The notes: a model not told the origin generated them from the letters alone. Counted from the stretch's first letter, positions 46,211 through 56,789 are shown. The stretch: 64,000 nucleotides of DNA from Clostridium septicum (GCF_003606265.1 NZ_CP023671.1:2356001-2420000), one strand, 5' to 3'. Numbers and translations: made by a program.

Positions 46211-47681
46211 ATATAGACTCTTGTAGAGTTATTAAATCATTATTATATAAAATTATAATTGATGTCATAATCCAAAATTGAGGTATTACAAATTGATCAA
46301 GAGTTAATTGACCGATTAATATGGTTCCATAACTAGATAGTAATATTATCCCAAAAAGATTATTTTTATTAGTTATTATCTTAATGAACAACTTTAGACA
46401 AATAATTATAATAAATAAAAGATATAATAAAAGACCTACAGAACCTTCTTCAGCAAAAATTCTATGATAAAGTGAATGAACTGGGGGCCATGTAGAGACT
46501 TCATTATTGGACCACACCCTTACCTCATGAGAGTTGTTAAAAGCATCTTTATCCAAATAATTATTTAAATGGAATCCAAATTGTCCAATACCTACTCCTA
46601 ATACAGGATTATCTAGTCCAATTTTAAATGCTGCTTTTTGCATGGATTTTCTTGCTATATTAGAATCTATATTATTATCAGATATAGAAGAAATTAATTG
46701 TCCAACTTGATAATTATTTACTGTATTAGATGAGTGTTGAGAATTATTTTGATGAGCCTTTGGACGATTAATTAAATAATCCATACTTGATGAAAATCCA
46801 AATAAAAATATACCCATTAAAACAATCATAAAAGATGAAAATATTTTGACACGAATAGATTTATAAAATAGTAATATTAAAACTAAAATTACGAATAAAT
46901 CTACGAATATTAATATGGTAGCAGTTCTAGATTTAGTTGCTACTACTAAGGCTAATATAATAAAAGAAATCACAGAGAAAATTACTTTAGATATTTTTTT
47001 CTTTTCAGTTAGTATATAACTAAAAAACCATGGAAATAAAAAAGCACAATACATACCTAGATAAGATGCTTCAGCTGATACACCTCTAATTCTTGTTCCA
47101 TATAAATCACCTCTTAAAGAATTATTAATAAAGTAAGAGGATTTTTGTATTATATATGAAAAGTCATATATTTTTAATAAGTTAAGTAGTTGCAACATTC
47201 CAATAATAGCTACAGGAATAAAAGAAAGACAAATAAATTTTCTAATAGTAATAATTGAAAGTTTATTTTTATTGATTATAAATTGAATAGCATACATGGA
47301 AAGCAATAATAAACTAATTGATCCAATTTGAATAATTGCTCTTTTTATACCAGTTTGTCCTTTAAATACAGAACTATGTATTACGGTAATATTGAATAAA
47401 ACGCTTATAATACAAGAAATATAAAAAGCAAATATTAAATTATTTTCTATACAATTTTTATAGAAAATTTTTCTGTTTTGAAAAAAAACTAAAATTATTA
47501 TAGGGACCATTAATAAAAATGGATAAATAGATGCTCTTTTACCTAATCCACCTAAAGCATTAAAATAAGGTAAATCGTCAAATGGAATTAATAATAACGA
47601 AATAAAAAATAAAGTTATTATTAATTTATTAATAAGTGGATTTAAGTAAAATGACTTTTTATCGTTATTAAATATAGTCAT
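46209..47681 (-). CDS. O-antigen ligase / Wzy-like polymerase family membrane protein
   Basis: 490 residues with about 12 membrane helices. A large periplasm-type loop near the end carries the Wzy_C pattern: NPVLGVGIGQFG, then WPPVHSLYHRIFAEEGSVGLLLYL. It probably polymerises flipped repeat units outside the membrane. The start at 47681 has AAAGGAG upstream; the in-frame ATG at 47714 has none. Transcribed opposite to the sugar genes, so regulated separately. Confidence 0.75.
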   Translation of the reverse strand: MTIFNNDKKSFYLNPLINKLIITLFFISLLLIPFDDLPYFNALGGLGKRASIYPFLLMVPIIILVFFQNRKIFYKNCIENNLIFAFYISCIISVLFNITVIHSSVFKGQTGIKRAIIQIGSISLLLLSMYAIQFIINKNKLSIITIRKFICLSFIPVAIIGMLQLLNLLKIYDFSYIIQKSSYFINNSLRGDLYGTRIRGVSAEASYLGMYCAFLFPWFFSYILTEKKKISKVIFSVISFIILALVVATKSRTATILIFVDLFVILVLILLFYKSIRVKIFSSFMIVLMGIFLFGFSSSMDYLINRPKAHQNNSQHSSNTVNNYQVGQLISSISDNNIDSNIARKSMQKAAFKIGLDNPVLGVGIGQFGFHLNNYLDKDAFNNSHEVRVWSNNEVSTWPPVHSLYHRIFAEEGSVGLLLYLLFIIIICLKLFIKIITNKNNLFGIILLSSYGTILIGQLTLDQFVIPQFWIMTSIIILYNNDLITLQESI

Positions 47682-47787
47682 AACTAGATCTCCTTTCAGA
47701 TATAATAACATCAAATTATTATATCATAATAAAATATTGGGATAAAGGTCAATTTAAACAAAGAAAAAGTAGTTAATTCGTTAAATA

Positions 47788-47816
47788 TTTACATTAAATT
47801 TTCTATATGATAAAAT
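47788..47816 (+). promoter_or_regulatory. Promoter of the autolysin gene
   Basis: TTTACA, 17 bases, TGA-TAAAAT (extended -10), 40 bases before the start. Nearly the same layout as the LCP operon promoter. Confidence 0.5.
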
Positions 47817-47855
47817 AAGGTGGATATAAAAATAAATAATGAAAGGAGGGGTAAG

Positions 47856-50800
47856 ATGTCGATTAAAAAGCGTACTATTGGGATAGTAATGGCACTTTTA
47901 ATGATAGTTAATATTTCTTATACAGGGATACAAGTATCTGCTTCAGAAATAGACCAAAAATCAATCGACCTACCTATTATATCAACAACTAGTGTAACGG
48001 TATCAGAAGCTCAGGAATGGGCTAAAAAGCGAAATGCAACTGATACTTTTATTAGTTTAGCACCTCTTTATGAAAAATATGCAAAAGAAAGAGGAAAAAT
48101 AAATTGGCTGGTCGCATATGTACAAGCAGCCAAAGAAACAGGGTATGGAAATTTTGGTGGAGTATTAGATGAGACATATTATAACCCTTGTGGATTAAAG
48201 AGTTCATCAGGTGGTAGTGATTCTGATCCTAATGCTCACAAAAGATTTGATAATTGGGAACAGGGAGTAATTGCACATTTAGATCATTTAGCAATTTATG
48301 CAGGTGCAGAAAATTATCCTAAAGAGAAATATATATCAAACTGGCAAGGAAGTAATATTCCAAGTGATTCTACCTATGATCCAAGACATTTCAAAACTAT
48401 ATATGGAAAATCTCCAACAGTAGCGGGTCTTGGTGGAAATTGGGCTCCAAGCTCAAATTATGGAAAAGAGGTTTTAGATTTATATTACAGTATATCACTT
48501 TTGCCAAGAGGTAGAGTAGATGAGCCAGATGATGGAACTATAGTAAAGAGTAATACTTTAAACCTAAGAGGATGGGCAGCGAATAGTTCAGGAGTAAAAC
48601 AAATAAATATATATATTGACAATGTTTCATTAGGACAAGCTAATTACGGCGAAAGTAGACCAGATATAGCAAGTGCATATCCACAATATCCAAATGCACA
48701 AAATAGTGGCTTTGATGCACAGATTGATTTAACAAATATATCAGATGGAAATAAAATAGTTGTCTTAGAAGTGGTTGGAAATGATGGTTCTACATATGAT
48801 TTAGAGAAGAGTATAAATATAGATAGAGCTAAATTACCATCATTAGGAAGAATAGACGAACCATCAGAAGGATTACAAGTAACAGGTGATACAGTTACAG
48901 TAAGAGGATGGACAGTAAATGGATCTGGAGTAAAAGAAATAAAAGTTTTAGTAGATGGACAGCTAAAAGCTAAAACAAATGTAGGACAAGATAGACCAGA
49001 TATAGCAAATGCATATCCACAATATCCAAATGCAGGTAAGTCAGGATTTAAAGTAGATGTAAATGTAAGCGACATACAAAATGGAGCAAAGAAAATTGTC
49101 GCTGAAGTAGTTGGAAATGATAATAGTGTTTACACTATGGAAAGAACAATAAACTTAAACAGAAAGACAAATACTTTAAAATCGTTAGGAAGAATAGACG
49201 AACCATCAGAAGGATTACAAGTAACAGGTGATACAGTTACAGTAAGAGGATGGACAGTAAATGGATCTGGGGTAAAAGAAATAAAAGTTTTAGTAGATGG
49301 ACAGCTAAAAGCTAAAACAAATGTAGGACAAGATAGGCCAGATATAGCAAATGCATATCCACAATATCCAAATGCAGGTAAGTCAGGATTTAAAGTAGAT
49401 GTAAATGTAAGCGACATACAAAATGGAGCAAAGAAAATTGTCGCTGAAGTAGTTGGAAATGATAATAGTGTTTACACTATGGAAAGAACAATAAACTTAA
49501 ACAGAAAGACAAATACTTTAAAATCGTTAGGAAGAATAGACGAACCATCAGAAGGATTACAAGTAACAGGTGATACAGTTACAGTAAGAGGATGGACAGT
49601 AAATGGATCTGGGGTAAAAGAAATAAAAGTTTTAGTAGATGGACAGCTAAAAGCTAAAACAAATGTAGGACAAGATAGACCAGATATAGCAAATGCATAT
49701 CCACAATATCCAAATGCAGGTAAGTCAGGATTTAAAGTAGATGTAAATGTAAGCGACATACAAAATGGAGCAAAGAAAATTGTCGCTGAAGTAGTTGGAA
49801 ATGATAATAGTGTTTACACTATGGAAAGAACAATAAACTTAAACAGAAAGACAAATACTTTAAAATCGTTAGGAAGAATAGACGAACCATCAGAAGGATT
49901 ACAAGTAACAGGTGATACAGTTACAGTAAGAGGATGGACAGTAAATGGATCTGGAGTAAAAGAAATAAAAGTTTTAGTAGATGGACAGCTAAAAGCTAAA
50001 ACAAATGTAGGACAAGATAGACCAGATATAGCAAATGCATATCCACAATATCCAAATGCAGGTAAGTCAGGATTTAAAGTAGATGTAAATGTAAGCGACA
50101 TACAAAATGGAGCAAAGAAAATTGTCGCTGAAGTAGTTGGAAATGATAATAGTGTTTACACTATGGAAAGAACAATAAACTTAAACAGAAAGACAAATAC
50201 TTTAAAATCGTTAGGAAGAATAGACGAACCATCAGAAGGATTACAAGTAACAGGTGATACAGTTACAGTAAGAGGATGGACAGTAAATGGATCTGGAGTA
50301 AAAGAAATAAAAGTTTTAGTAGATGGACAGCTAAAAGCTAAAACAAATGTAGGACAAGATAGACCAGATATAGCAAATGCATATCCACAATATCCAAATG
50401 CAGATAAGTCAGGATTTAAGATAAATATAAATATAGATGATATAGCAAATGGAGATAGAAAGCTTGTAGCACAAGTTATTGGAAATGATGATAGTGTTTA
50501 CAATATTCAAAGGAATATAAAGGTAAATAGATCCGTATTAAAGTCTATTGGAAGAATAGATGAACCATCTGATGGTCTTGTAGTATCTGGAAACAAAATG
50601 AAAATTAGAGGATGGGCCCTTACAAATAGTGGTGTTGATCAAATAAAAGTCTATATTGATGGAACTTATTTAGGAAATGCAAATATTGGTTTAGATAGAT
50701 CAGATATAGCAAATGCATATCCTTTATATAGTAATTCTGGTAAAGCAGGATTTGAATTTATTGTTAATACAGAAAAATTAACAAGTGGACAACGAAACAT

Positions 50801-51857
50801 TACATTAGAAGTTATAAGTAAGGATGGTTCAAAGTTTAATTTAAATAGATCATTTATAATTAGAGGCGAAGATGATAAGCAAACATTAGGAAGAATAGAT
50901 GATCCAATTGAAAACGTAAAGTACTACAAAAATAAGGTTAAGATAAGAGGATGGGCAATAAATCCTAATGGAGTAAAAGAAGTTAGAGTATATGTTAATG
51001 GAGTAGATAAAGGAACTATTAATTATGGAACTTCACGACCTGATGTTAATTCAGCGTATCCAGGTTATCCATCTGGTAATAATGCAGGATATGAAGGTGT
51101 AATAGATATAAGTGATATACCATTAGGAAATATAGAAATAAAAGTAGATGTAATTTCTAAGAATAATACTTCAAAAAGTTTTAAAACTTTCTTAGATTTA
51201 AAAGCTAATGCTAGCAAGGTAATAGTTGTAGATCCAGGTCATAATCTATCATGGGATAGAGGGGCAATAGCAACACATAATAACAAAACTTATGTGGAAG
51301 GCGAATTAAATATGGAAATTTCACTAAAGTTAAAGAGTGAACTTGAAAAAAGAGGATTCTACGTAGTTTTAGCTAGAGATCCAGGAGAACATCCAACAAT
51401 AATGGAAACTTATCCAAACTTAATGGAAAGAGTTAATTTAGCTAATAATACTAATGCAGATGCATTTATTTCTATTCATCATAATTCAGCTGGAGCATCT
51501 GCAAAAGGTATAGAAGTATATTATAGCTCAGAGGAACCAGGTACTAAGAGTATTGCTCTTGAAAATGAGATGAGTTTTGCTATAGAAACACAAGCATTAG
51601 ATAATGATAATTACAAGCTACAACAAAGTAGACATTTAGCGACTAATATAGTTGATGAAGCTTCAAAAGCTTTATCAATGCAAAATAGAGGAGCAAAAGA
51701 TGAAGCATTTATAGTAGTAAAACATACAACTGTACCATCTATATTAATTGAAAGTGGCTTTATTACTAATAAAAGTGAGGCAGAATTCATAAGCAGTCCA
51801 GCAAATCAACAAAAATTAGCAGAAATAATAGCTAATAATGTTGCTAAACAATTTTAA
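47856..51857 (+). CDS. Two-enzyme autolysin: glucosaminidase domain, eight Ig-like repeats, N-acetylmuramoyl-L-alanine amidase
   Basis: 1,333 residues. Signal peptide (about 1-31, ending VSASE). An N-terminal glucosaminidase-like domain (about 50-215) has VAYVQAAKETGYGNFGG with the likely catalytic Glu. Eight Big-type repeats of about 114 residues follow (RGRVDEP / LGRIDEP ... VRGWTVN ... RPDIANAYPQYPN). The amidase_3 domain (about 1,125-1,333) has VVDPGHNLSWDRGA, a VEGELNM Glu, AFISIHHNSA and LIESGFITN, the zinc-binding set. It cuts both glycan strands and peptide stems of wall peptidoglycan; the repeats probably bind wall glycan. Start chosen at 47856 with AAAGGAGGGG upstream. Repeats 2-6 are almost identical at DNA level. 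Confidence 0.9.
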   Translation: MSIKKRTIGIVMALLMIVNISYTGIQVSASEIDQKSIDLPIISTTSVTVSEAQEWAKKRNATDTFISLAPLYEKYAKERGKINWLVAYVQAAKETGYGNFGGVLDETYYNPCGLKSSSGGSDSDPNAHKRFDNWEQGVIAHLDHLAIYAGAENYPKEKYISNWQGSNIPSDSTYDPRHFKTIYGKSPTVAGLGGNWAPSSNYGKEVLDLYYSISLLPRGRVDEPDDGTIVKSNTLNLRGWAANSSGVKQINIYIDNVSLGQANYGESRPDIASAYPQYPNAQNSGFDAQIDLTNISDGNKIVVLEVVGNDGSTYDLEKSINIDRAKLPSLGRIDEPSEGLQVTGDTVTVRGWTVNGSGVKEIKVLVDGQLKAKTNVGQDRPDIANAYPQYPNAGKSGFKVDVNVSDIQNGAKKIVAEVVGNDNSVYTMERTINLNRKTNTLKSLGRIDEPSEGLQVTGDTVTVRGWTVNGSGVKEIKVLVDGQLKAKTNVGQDRPDIANAYPQYPNAGKSGFKVDVNVSDIQNGAKKIVAEVVGNDNSVYTMERTINLNRKTNTLKSLGRIDEPSEGLQVTGDTVTVRGWTVNGSGVKEIKVLVDGQLKAKTNVGQDRPDIANAYPQYPNAGKSGFKVDVNVSDIQNGAKKIVAEVVGNDNSVYTMERTINLNRKTNTLKSLGRIDEPSEGLQVTGDTVTVRGWTVNGSGVKEIKVLVDGQLKAKTNVGQDRPDIANAYPQYPNAGKSGFKVDVNVSDIQNGAKKIVAEVVGNDNSVYTMERTINLNRKTNTLKSLGRIDEPSEGLQVTGDTVTVRGWTVNGSGVKEIKVLVDGQLKAKTNVGQDRPDIANAYPQYPNADKSGFKININIDDIANGDRKLVAQVIGNDDSVYNIQRNIKVNRSVLKSIGRIDEPSDGLVVSGNKMKIRGWALTNSGVDQIKVYIDGTYLGNANIGLDRSDIANAYPLYSNSGKAGFEFIVNTEKLTSGQRNITLEVISKDGSKFNLNRSFIIRGEDDKQTLGRIDDPIENVKYYKNKVKIRGWAINPNGVKEVRVYVNGVDKGTINYGTSRPDVNSAYPGYPSGNNAGYEGVIDISDIPLGNIEIKVDVISKNNTSKSFKTFLDLKANASKVIVVDPGHNLSWDRGAIATHNNKTYVEGELNMEISLKLKSELEKRGFYVVLARDPGEHPTIMETYPNLMERVNLANNTNADAFISIHHNSAGASAKGIEVYYSSEEPGTKSIALENEMSFAIETQALDNDNYKLQQSRHLATNIVDEASKALSMQNRGAKDEAFIVVKHTTVPSILIESGFITNKSEAEFISSPANQQKLAEIIANNVAKQF
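48843..50402 (+). repeat. Five near-identical 342-bp tandem repeats inside the autolysin gene
   Basis: Units start at 48843, 49185, 49527, 49869 and 50211, exactly 342 bases (114 codons) apart, each beginning TTAGGAAGAATAGACGAACC. They differ by only a few bases (for example GGAGTA/GGGGTA, AGACCA/AGGCCA). The fifth diverges after about 50402. Units before 48843 and after 50540 are related at protein level only. Confidence 0.95.
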
Positions 51858-51900
51858 AAGTAATTTGTATTAAACAAAACTTTATAAAAATTATTTAAAT

Positions 51901-51942
51901 TAAAAGCTGATTTTCGAAAAATACGAAAATCAGCTTTTTTAT
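51901..51942 (+). terminator. Terminator after autolysin gene
   Basis: AAAGCTGATTTTCG and CGAAAATCAGCTTT form a 14-bp stem with a 7-base loop, followed by T. A-rich sequence on the other side may also serve the convergent gene. Confidence 0.85.
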
Positions 51943-51976
51943 TTATTATGAAAATATATATTTAAATAGTGTTTTA

Positions 51977-53224
51977 TTATCTAGAAAATATTTTAGTTAT
52001 TATAATAAAGAAAAGTGGAGTCCACATTAAAGATAAACGAGTTATTATAAATCCATCTTTAGACACCAATATTAATCCACATAAGAAGGTGAAATAAAAA
52101 GTAAACTTTAATAAATAAATTATATTTTCATTTCTATTTTTTATGGCTAGATAAAAATATGACGGAATAAAAAATAGAGAAGTTACAACAGAGAAAATAT
52201 TTCCCATTGAAAATAAAATTAAATATATTATATTAGTAGACCAAAAATTTAGGAATGGTGGAACATAAAAAATATGCAGTAAAGTTAAGTAAAAAACTTT
52301 TAATGGAGTCATAAGACCTGATCCATAACGTATAGTAAATTCTTCTTGTAGTATCCGTATTTGCTCATCAGAGAAACCACCAAAAATCATAAGTTCACCA
52401 TTGTTAAATTTAAATGTTGTAAAAAATACTAATGTAAAAATTATAACAATAAAAAATAAACCATCTCTAAAAGAAAAAATCTTCTTGGAATTCTTATAAC
52501 AAAATATTATTGTAGCTATAAAAATAGGAGCAAGATAAGCTCTAAATATTAATAGACATAAAAGTAATGGAATTAATGCTATTGTTTTATATTTGAGATT
52601 TAAGTTGTGAGAAAAAATAATATAAAAACATACTATTACTAGAAATAGTATAATGTTATCTCTCATTAATAAAGTATTATTTAGAATATAACCAGGTAAT
52701 ATACTAAATATTATTAAAGAAATTAATGAGTATTTTTCATCAAGATAAATTTTAAATAATTTATATAAAAAGAATATTGATATTGGATAAAAAATAAGTT
52801 TTAATGTTATAAAGTCTAATACAGTTTTGAAACCTATAAGTCTTAAAAGAGATAGGAATACTACAAAAATATTATAGTTACCAAATCCAGGATGACCATC
52901 TATATCAATAAATTCCCATGGAGGTAATGATCTATTGAACCATGGTTTAAATCCATCATTAATAAAATGACCATATAATATTTTTGAATCCTCAAAATAT
53001 CTAAACTCATCACAAAAATGAGCATTGGCTATATTTCCATAAAGAATACCAGAGTCAAAACCATGGGATAAATTATTAAAATAAATTATTAAAGTTAAAA
53101 TAAAATAAAATAATGAGAATCCTATGGAAATTTTGAATAAATTTTTATTATCTAAAATTTTAATAAATAATATATAGCATAATACTAAAATTATTAAAAT
53201 ATTTATGATAGGTATAAAATGCAT
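51977..53224 (-). CDS. Polytopic membrane protein, possible GT-C glycosyltransferase
   Basis: 415 residues, about 10-11 membrane helices. A hydrophilic loop after the second helix (about 60-110) contains the acidic motif CDEFRYFED and a GHPGFGNYN motif, a layout seen in GT-C enzymes and EpsG-like polymerases. I do not recognise a named family. AAGGAGG precedes the ATG. Location between the autolysin gene and galU suggests a part in the polysaccharide locus. Confidence 0.55.
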   Translation of the reverse strand: MHFIPIINILIILVLCYILFIKILDNKNLFKISIGFSLFYFILTLIIYFNNLSHGFDSGILYGNIANAHFCDEFRYFEDSKILYGHFINDGFKPWFNRSLPPWEFIDIDGHPGFGNYNIFVVFLSLLRLIGFKTVLDFITLKLIFYPISIFFLYKLFKIYLDEKYSLISLIIFSILPGYILNNTLLMRDNIILFLVIVCFYIIFSHNLNLKYKTIALIPLLLCLLIFRAYLAPIFIATIIFCYKNSKKIFSFRDGLFFIVIIFTLVFFTTFKFNNGELMIFGGFSDEQIRILQEEFTIRYGSGLMTPLKVFYLTLLHIFYVPPFLNFWSTNIIYLILFSMGNIFSVVTSLFFIPSYFYLAIKNRNENIIYLLKFTFYFTFLCGLILVSKDGFIITRLSLMWTPLFFIIITKIFSR

Positions 53225-53340
53225 AATAACCTCCTTATTAAAATAACAATTTATAATTAGTATATAAATTATTTTATATTATTATTTTTTATAAATAAAT
53301 TAATATTAGCACTTTAATTTTACAAATATTAACATAAAGC

Positions 53341-53369
53341 TTGTTATATATAGTATTATAATATATATT
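53341..53369 (+). promoter_or_regulatory. Candidate promoter of galU
   Basis: TTGTTA, 17 bases, TATATT. A perfect TATAAT at 53374-53379 lies just downstream but lacks a good -35. Confidence 0.4.
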
Positions 53370-53413
53370 ATGTTATAATACTATTAAAAGTTTTATATTT
53401 GAGAGGTGTATAT

Positions 53414-54283
53414 ATGAAGGTAAGAAAAGCTATTATACCTGCTGCTGGACTAGGAACAAGATTCTTACCAGCAACTAAGGCTCAACCAAAAGAAATGCTT
53501 CCAATAGTTGATAAACCAACTATACAATACATAATAGAAGAAGCAATAGCGTCAGGGATAGAAGAAATCCTTATCATTACAGGAAGAAATAAAAAATGTA
53601 TAGAAGATCATTTTGATAAATCAGTAGAATTAGAAATGGAATTAGCTAAAAATCATAAAGAAGAGTTACTAGAATTAGTTAGAGATATATCAGATATGGT
53701 AGATATACATTATATAAGACAAAAAGAACCAAGAGGATTAGGTCATGCCATTTACTGTGCTAAAGCTTTTGTAGGAAATGAACCTTTTGCAGTTTTACTT
53801 GGTGATGATGTAGTAGATTCACAAAAGCCATGTTTAAAACAACTAATGGATTGTTATAGTGAATATAAAACTTCAATATTAGGAGTTCAAACAGTAAATT
53901 CAGAAGATGTAAATAAATATGGAATAGTTGATGGAATTCACATAGAGGATAGAGTATATAAGGTTAAGGATTTAGTAGAGAAGCCTGCTATTGAGGAGGC
54001 ACCAAGTAATGTTGCTATTTTAGGAAGATATATTATTACTCCTAAAATATTTGAAATACTAGAAAATACTAAACCTGGTAAAGGAAATGAAATACAATTA
54101 ACTGATGCATTAAAAACTTTAATCGGAAATGAAGCTATGTATGCTTATAATTTTGAAGGCAGAAGATATGATGTAGGAGATAAATTAGGTTTTTTACAAG
54201 CTACTGTTGAATATGCTTTAAAGAAGGAAGAGCTAAGAGAATCATTTATAGAGTATTTAAGTTCAAAGCCTTGGGAAAGATAA
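53414..54283 (+). CDS. galU: UTP-glucose-1-phosphate uridylyltransferase
   Basis: 289 residues. KAIIPAAGLGTRFLPATKAQPKEMLP at the N-terminus, FAVLLGDDVVD, and VEKPAIEEAPSNVAILGRYI are GalU hallmarks. It makes UDP-glucose for wall polymers and the neighbouring locus. The start at 53414 has GAGAGGTG upstream; the in-frame ATG at 53399 does not. Confidence 0.95.
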   Translation: MKVRKAIIPAAGLGTRFLPATKAQPKEMLPIVDKPTIQYIIEEAIASGIEEILIITGRNKKCIEDHFDKSVELEMELAKNHKEELLELVRDISDMVDIHYIRQKEPRGLGHAIYCAKAFVGNEPFAVLLGDDVVDSQKPCLKQLMDCYSEYKTSILGVQTVNSEDVNKYGIVDGIHIEDRVYKVKDLVEKPAIEEAPSNVAILGRYIITPKIFEILENTKPGKGNEIQLTDALKTLIGNEAMYAYNFEGRRYDVGDKLGFLQATVEYALKKEELRESFIEYLSSKPWER

Positions 54284-54291
54284 TTTATATA

Positions 54292-54326
54292 TAAAAAGGA
54301 AGTCATGTAAGACTTCCTTTTTATAT
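54292..54326 (+). terminator. Terminator after galU
   Basis: AAAAAGGAAGTC and GACTTCCTTTTT form a 12-bp stem with a 6-base loop and T-run. Confidence 0.88.
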
Positions 54327-54465
54327 TAATTACTATACATATTGCACAAAGAATAGTATCTCTTTTTGTGAATTATGATAATAGACTGAAAAAAAGAAAA
54401 GGGTTACAATAAAGACAGTTAAAAGATAAGTATTAAATAAGTATAGAGAATGAGGGGGATTATAA

Positions 54466-55575
54466 ATGGCAAATTTATCATTACAACATATTTACAAAAT
54501 ATATCCAGGAGATGTTACAGCAGTTAAGGATTTTAATTTAGAAATTGCAGATAAGGAATTTATAGTTTTTGTAGGACCATCAGGTTGTGGTAAATCAACA
54601 ACTTTAAGAATGATAGCAGGATTAGAAGAAATATCTAAGGGTGAATTATATATAGATGATAAATTAGTAAATGATGTACCACCAACAGATAGAGATATAG
54701 CAATGGTTTTCCAAAACTATGCATTATATCCACATATGACGGTTTATGAAAATATGTCTTTTGGTTTAAAGCTTAGAAAAATGCCAAAGGCTGAAATAGA
54801 TGTTAAGGTTAGAGAAGCAGCAAAAATACTTGATATAGAGCATTTATTGGATAGAAAACCAAAGGCTTTATCAGGAGGACAAAGACAAAGAGTTGCGTTA
54901 GGAAGAGCCATTGTTAGAGAGCCAAAGGTATTCTTAATGGATGAGCCTTTATCAAATCTTGATGCTAAATTAAGAGTTCAAATGAGAACAGAAATATCTA
55001 AGTTACATCAAAAATTACAAACTACATTTATATATGTAACTCATGACCAAACAGAAGCTATGACAATGGGGACAAGAATAGTTGTTATGAAGAATGGTAT
55101 TGTTCAACAAGTTGATAGCCCACAAGAAATATATTCACATCCAGCTAATATGTTTGTTGCAGGATTTATCGGAAGTCCACAAATGAATTTTATAGATGCT
55201 GAGGTGAAAGAAGTTGGAGAAAAGCTTACTTTGAATTTCGGAAAAGAAACAATACTTGTACCAGAAGATAAAGCAAAGATTATTAGAGAAAAAGGCTATA
55301 TTGGAAAAACTGTAGTATTAGGAATAAGACCAGAAGATATGTATGATGACTCAAATTATATAAATGAACATCCAGATAGCATATTCGATGCTAATGTTGA
55401 AGTAACAGAATTAATGGGGGCAGAAAGTTATATTTATATAAATAAAGATGGGGTTGCAATGACTGTAAGAGTAAATGGAAGTACTAAATTACAAAATGGA
55501 CAGATAGCTAAATTTGCTATGGATACAAAAGCTATTCATATATTTGATAAAGAAAGTGAATTAGCAGTTTTATAA
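54466..55575 (+). CDS. ugpC: Sugar ABC transporter ATP-binding protein (UgpC/MsmK/MalK type)
   Basis: 369 residues. Walker [10 protein letters not shown] (38-46), Q-loop [16 protein letters not shown], signature [14 protein letters not shown], Walker [14 protein letters not shown], then the C-terminal TOBE/OB domains typical of CUT1 sugar importers. No permease or binding-protein gene is near, so it is probably a shared ATPase that powers several sugar importers, as MsmK/MsmX do elsewhere. GAGGGGG precedes the ATG. Confidence 0.93.
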   Translation: MANLSLQHIYKIYPGDVTAVKDFNLEIADKEFIVFVGPSGCGKSTTLRMIAGLEEISKGELYIDDKLVNDVPPTDRDIAMVFQNYALYPHMTVYENMSFGLKLRKMPKAEIDVKVREAAKILDIEHLLDRKPKALSGGQRQRVALGRAIVREPKVFLMDEPLSNLDAKLRVQMRTEISKLHQKLQTTFIYVTHDQTEAMTMGTRIVVMKNGIVQQVDSPQEIYSHPANMFVAGFIGSPQMNFIDAEVKEVGEKLTLNFGKETILVPEDKAKIIREKGYIGKTVVLGIRPEDMYDDSNYINEHPDSIFDANVEVTELMGAESYIYINKDGVAMTVRVNGSTKLQNGQIAKFAMDTKAIHIFDKESELAVL

Positions 55576-55586
55576 AATATTTTCTT

Positions 55587-55626
55587 AAAAGAAGTACAGA
55601 GGAATATAGCCTCTTTACTTCTTTTA
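55587..55626 (+). terminator. Terminator after ugpC
   Basis: AAAAGAAGTA-AGAGG and CCTCT-TACTTCTTTT pair with single mismatches and end in TTTT. Confidence 0.78.
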
Positions 55627-55636
55627 AGATATAGCA

Positions 55637-55683
55637 AAATAAAAAAGTTATCTAAGAATACGTTTTTATTCTTAGATAACTTT
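55637..55683 (-). terminator. Terminator of the acid phosphatase gene
   Basis: A perfect 17-bp stem (AAAGTTATCTAAGAATA, 55644-55660, with its complement at 55667-55683). The T-run follows only on the minus strand, so it ends the gene at 55835-56773, about 150 bases downstream of its stop. Confidence 0.75.
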
Positions 55684-55834
55684 AAGAAGTATAAAATCGT
55701 ATCTAAATGATAGTGAGATTGTGTGTCATTTATTACTGATAATTTAGTTGGAATATATTTTAAAGTTTACATAGACGACGTTACACTATATTTTATTCTT
55801 AAATTACAAATACTACTTTAGATGAAACTATAAT

Positions 55835-56773
55835 TTAATTTATAGATTTATACCATTGTTCAAATTTATCAGTATTTTTATAACTATAATTATCTAGGAT
55901 TTCTTTAATAGCTTGAACTTTTTCGTCTTCAGTTAAACCTTTTTTATTATTCCATACTGATTCAACATAGTTTCCATAAGTTGAATTTGGTAATAATATA
56001 TATTTATCTCCCCAAAGATCTTTATATTTAGGGTCAGAAGCAAGTTCATTTCTATTTATTGTACCTAATTCTTTTGAAAAATCTTCTGTGAAGTCACCGA
56101 TATTATCTCCTAAATACATAACAACATCATAATCCTTAAGAATATTTTCTCTTCTTTCTGTTTTATCTGAAGATCCACTTTCATCACAAACCTTAACATG
56201 TTCTTTATCAGCATTAGGGAATCCTAAATGTTGAAGTTGAGCTACTGATAAATTAAGCTGAGTATGCTCTCTATTAGTAACATAGAATATTTCTATTCCA
56301 TTTTTAGATGCATAGTTCATAAATTCAACAGCCCCTGGAATTGCAACATTTGAAGTTGAAGCGATTGAATCATAGTAACCATTCCAAGGTCCATTATCCC
56401 ATTTTTCATCCTGCAGGATAATTCCAGCAATATAATTACAATCTGAAGCAAGTGTATCATCAATATCTGAAATTATAGCAAGTGGTTTTTTATACATACC
56501 AGATTCTCTTTCAGCAATTCTTTTATCAAGTTGTACTGTTGCAAGTTTATAGCTTTGGTATTGTAAACCTTTAACCTCGGCTGATAATTGATAAAGAATG
56601 CCATTTATATAGGATTCTTTTCTCCAGTCATTTGTAATAGAATCTTCAGTGCCTATAATTTTTTCTTTTTCATAACTTAGTTTTGTTCTACAACCTATTC
56701 CAAATGCACTAATAGATATTATTAAAAAAGTTGCAAATAAAAATTTAAAGACATTTCCATATTTTTTTAACAT
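55835..56773 (-). CDS. e(P4)-type 5'-nucleotidase / acid phosphatase lipoprotein (HAD class B/C)
   Basis: 312 residues. Lipoprotein signal with lipobox FGIGC, so anchored outside. HAD nucleophile motif AIISDIDDTLASD, later FYVTNREHTQ and YLGDNIGDFTEDF. Such enzymes remove phosphate from nucleotides and small phosphoesters outside the cell. GGGGGATT precedes the ATG at 56773. An IS element ends only 16-24 bases upstream of the ATG, so the native promoter has been cut away from the gene. Confidence 0.9.
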   Translation of the reverse strand: MLKKYGNVFKFLFATFLIISISAFGIGCRTKLSYEKEKIIGTEDSITNDWRKESYINGILYQLSAEVKGLQYQSYKLATVQLDKRIAERESGMYKKPLAIISDIDDTLASDCNYIAGIILQDEKWDNGPWNGYYDSIASTSNVAIPGAVEFMNYASKNGIEIFYVTNREHTQLNLSVAQLQHLGFPNADKEHVKVCDESGSSDKTERRENILKDYDVVMYLGDNIGDFTEDFSKELGTINRNELASDPKYKDLWGDKYILLPNSTYGNYVESVWNNKKGLTEDEKVQAIKEILDNYSYKNTDKFEQWYKSIN

Positions 56774-56789
56774 AATAATCCCCCATACT

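Noticed and set aside
48644..50101. Open frames on the minus strand within the autolysin repeats
   Set aside because: They repeat every 342 bases because the sense repeats do, have no ribosome sites, and are shadows of the autolysin gene.
48843..50402. CRISPR-like regular spacing
   Set aside because: The repeats are 342 bases, in frame and coding; no short repeats with unique spacers.
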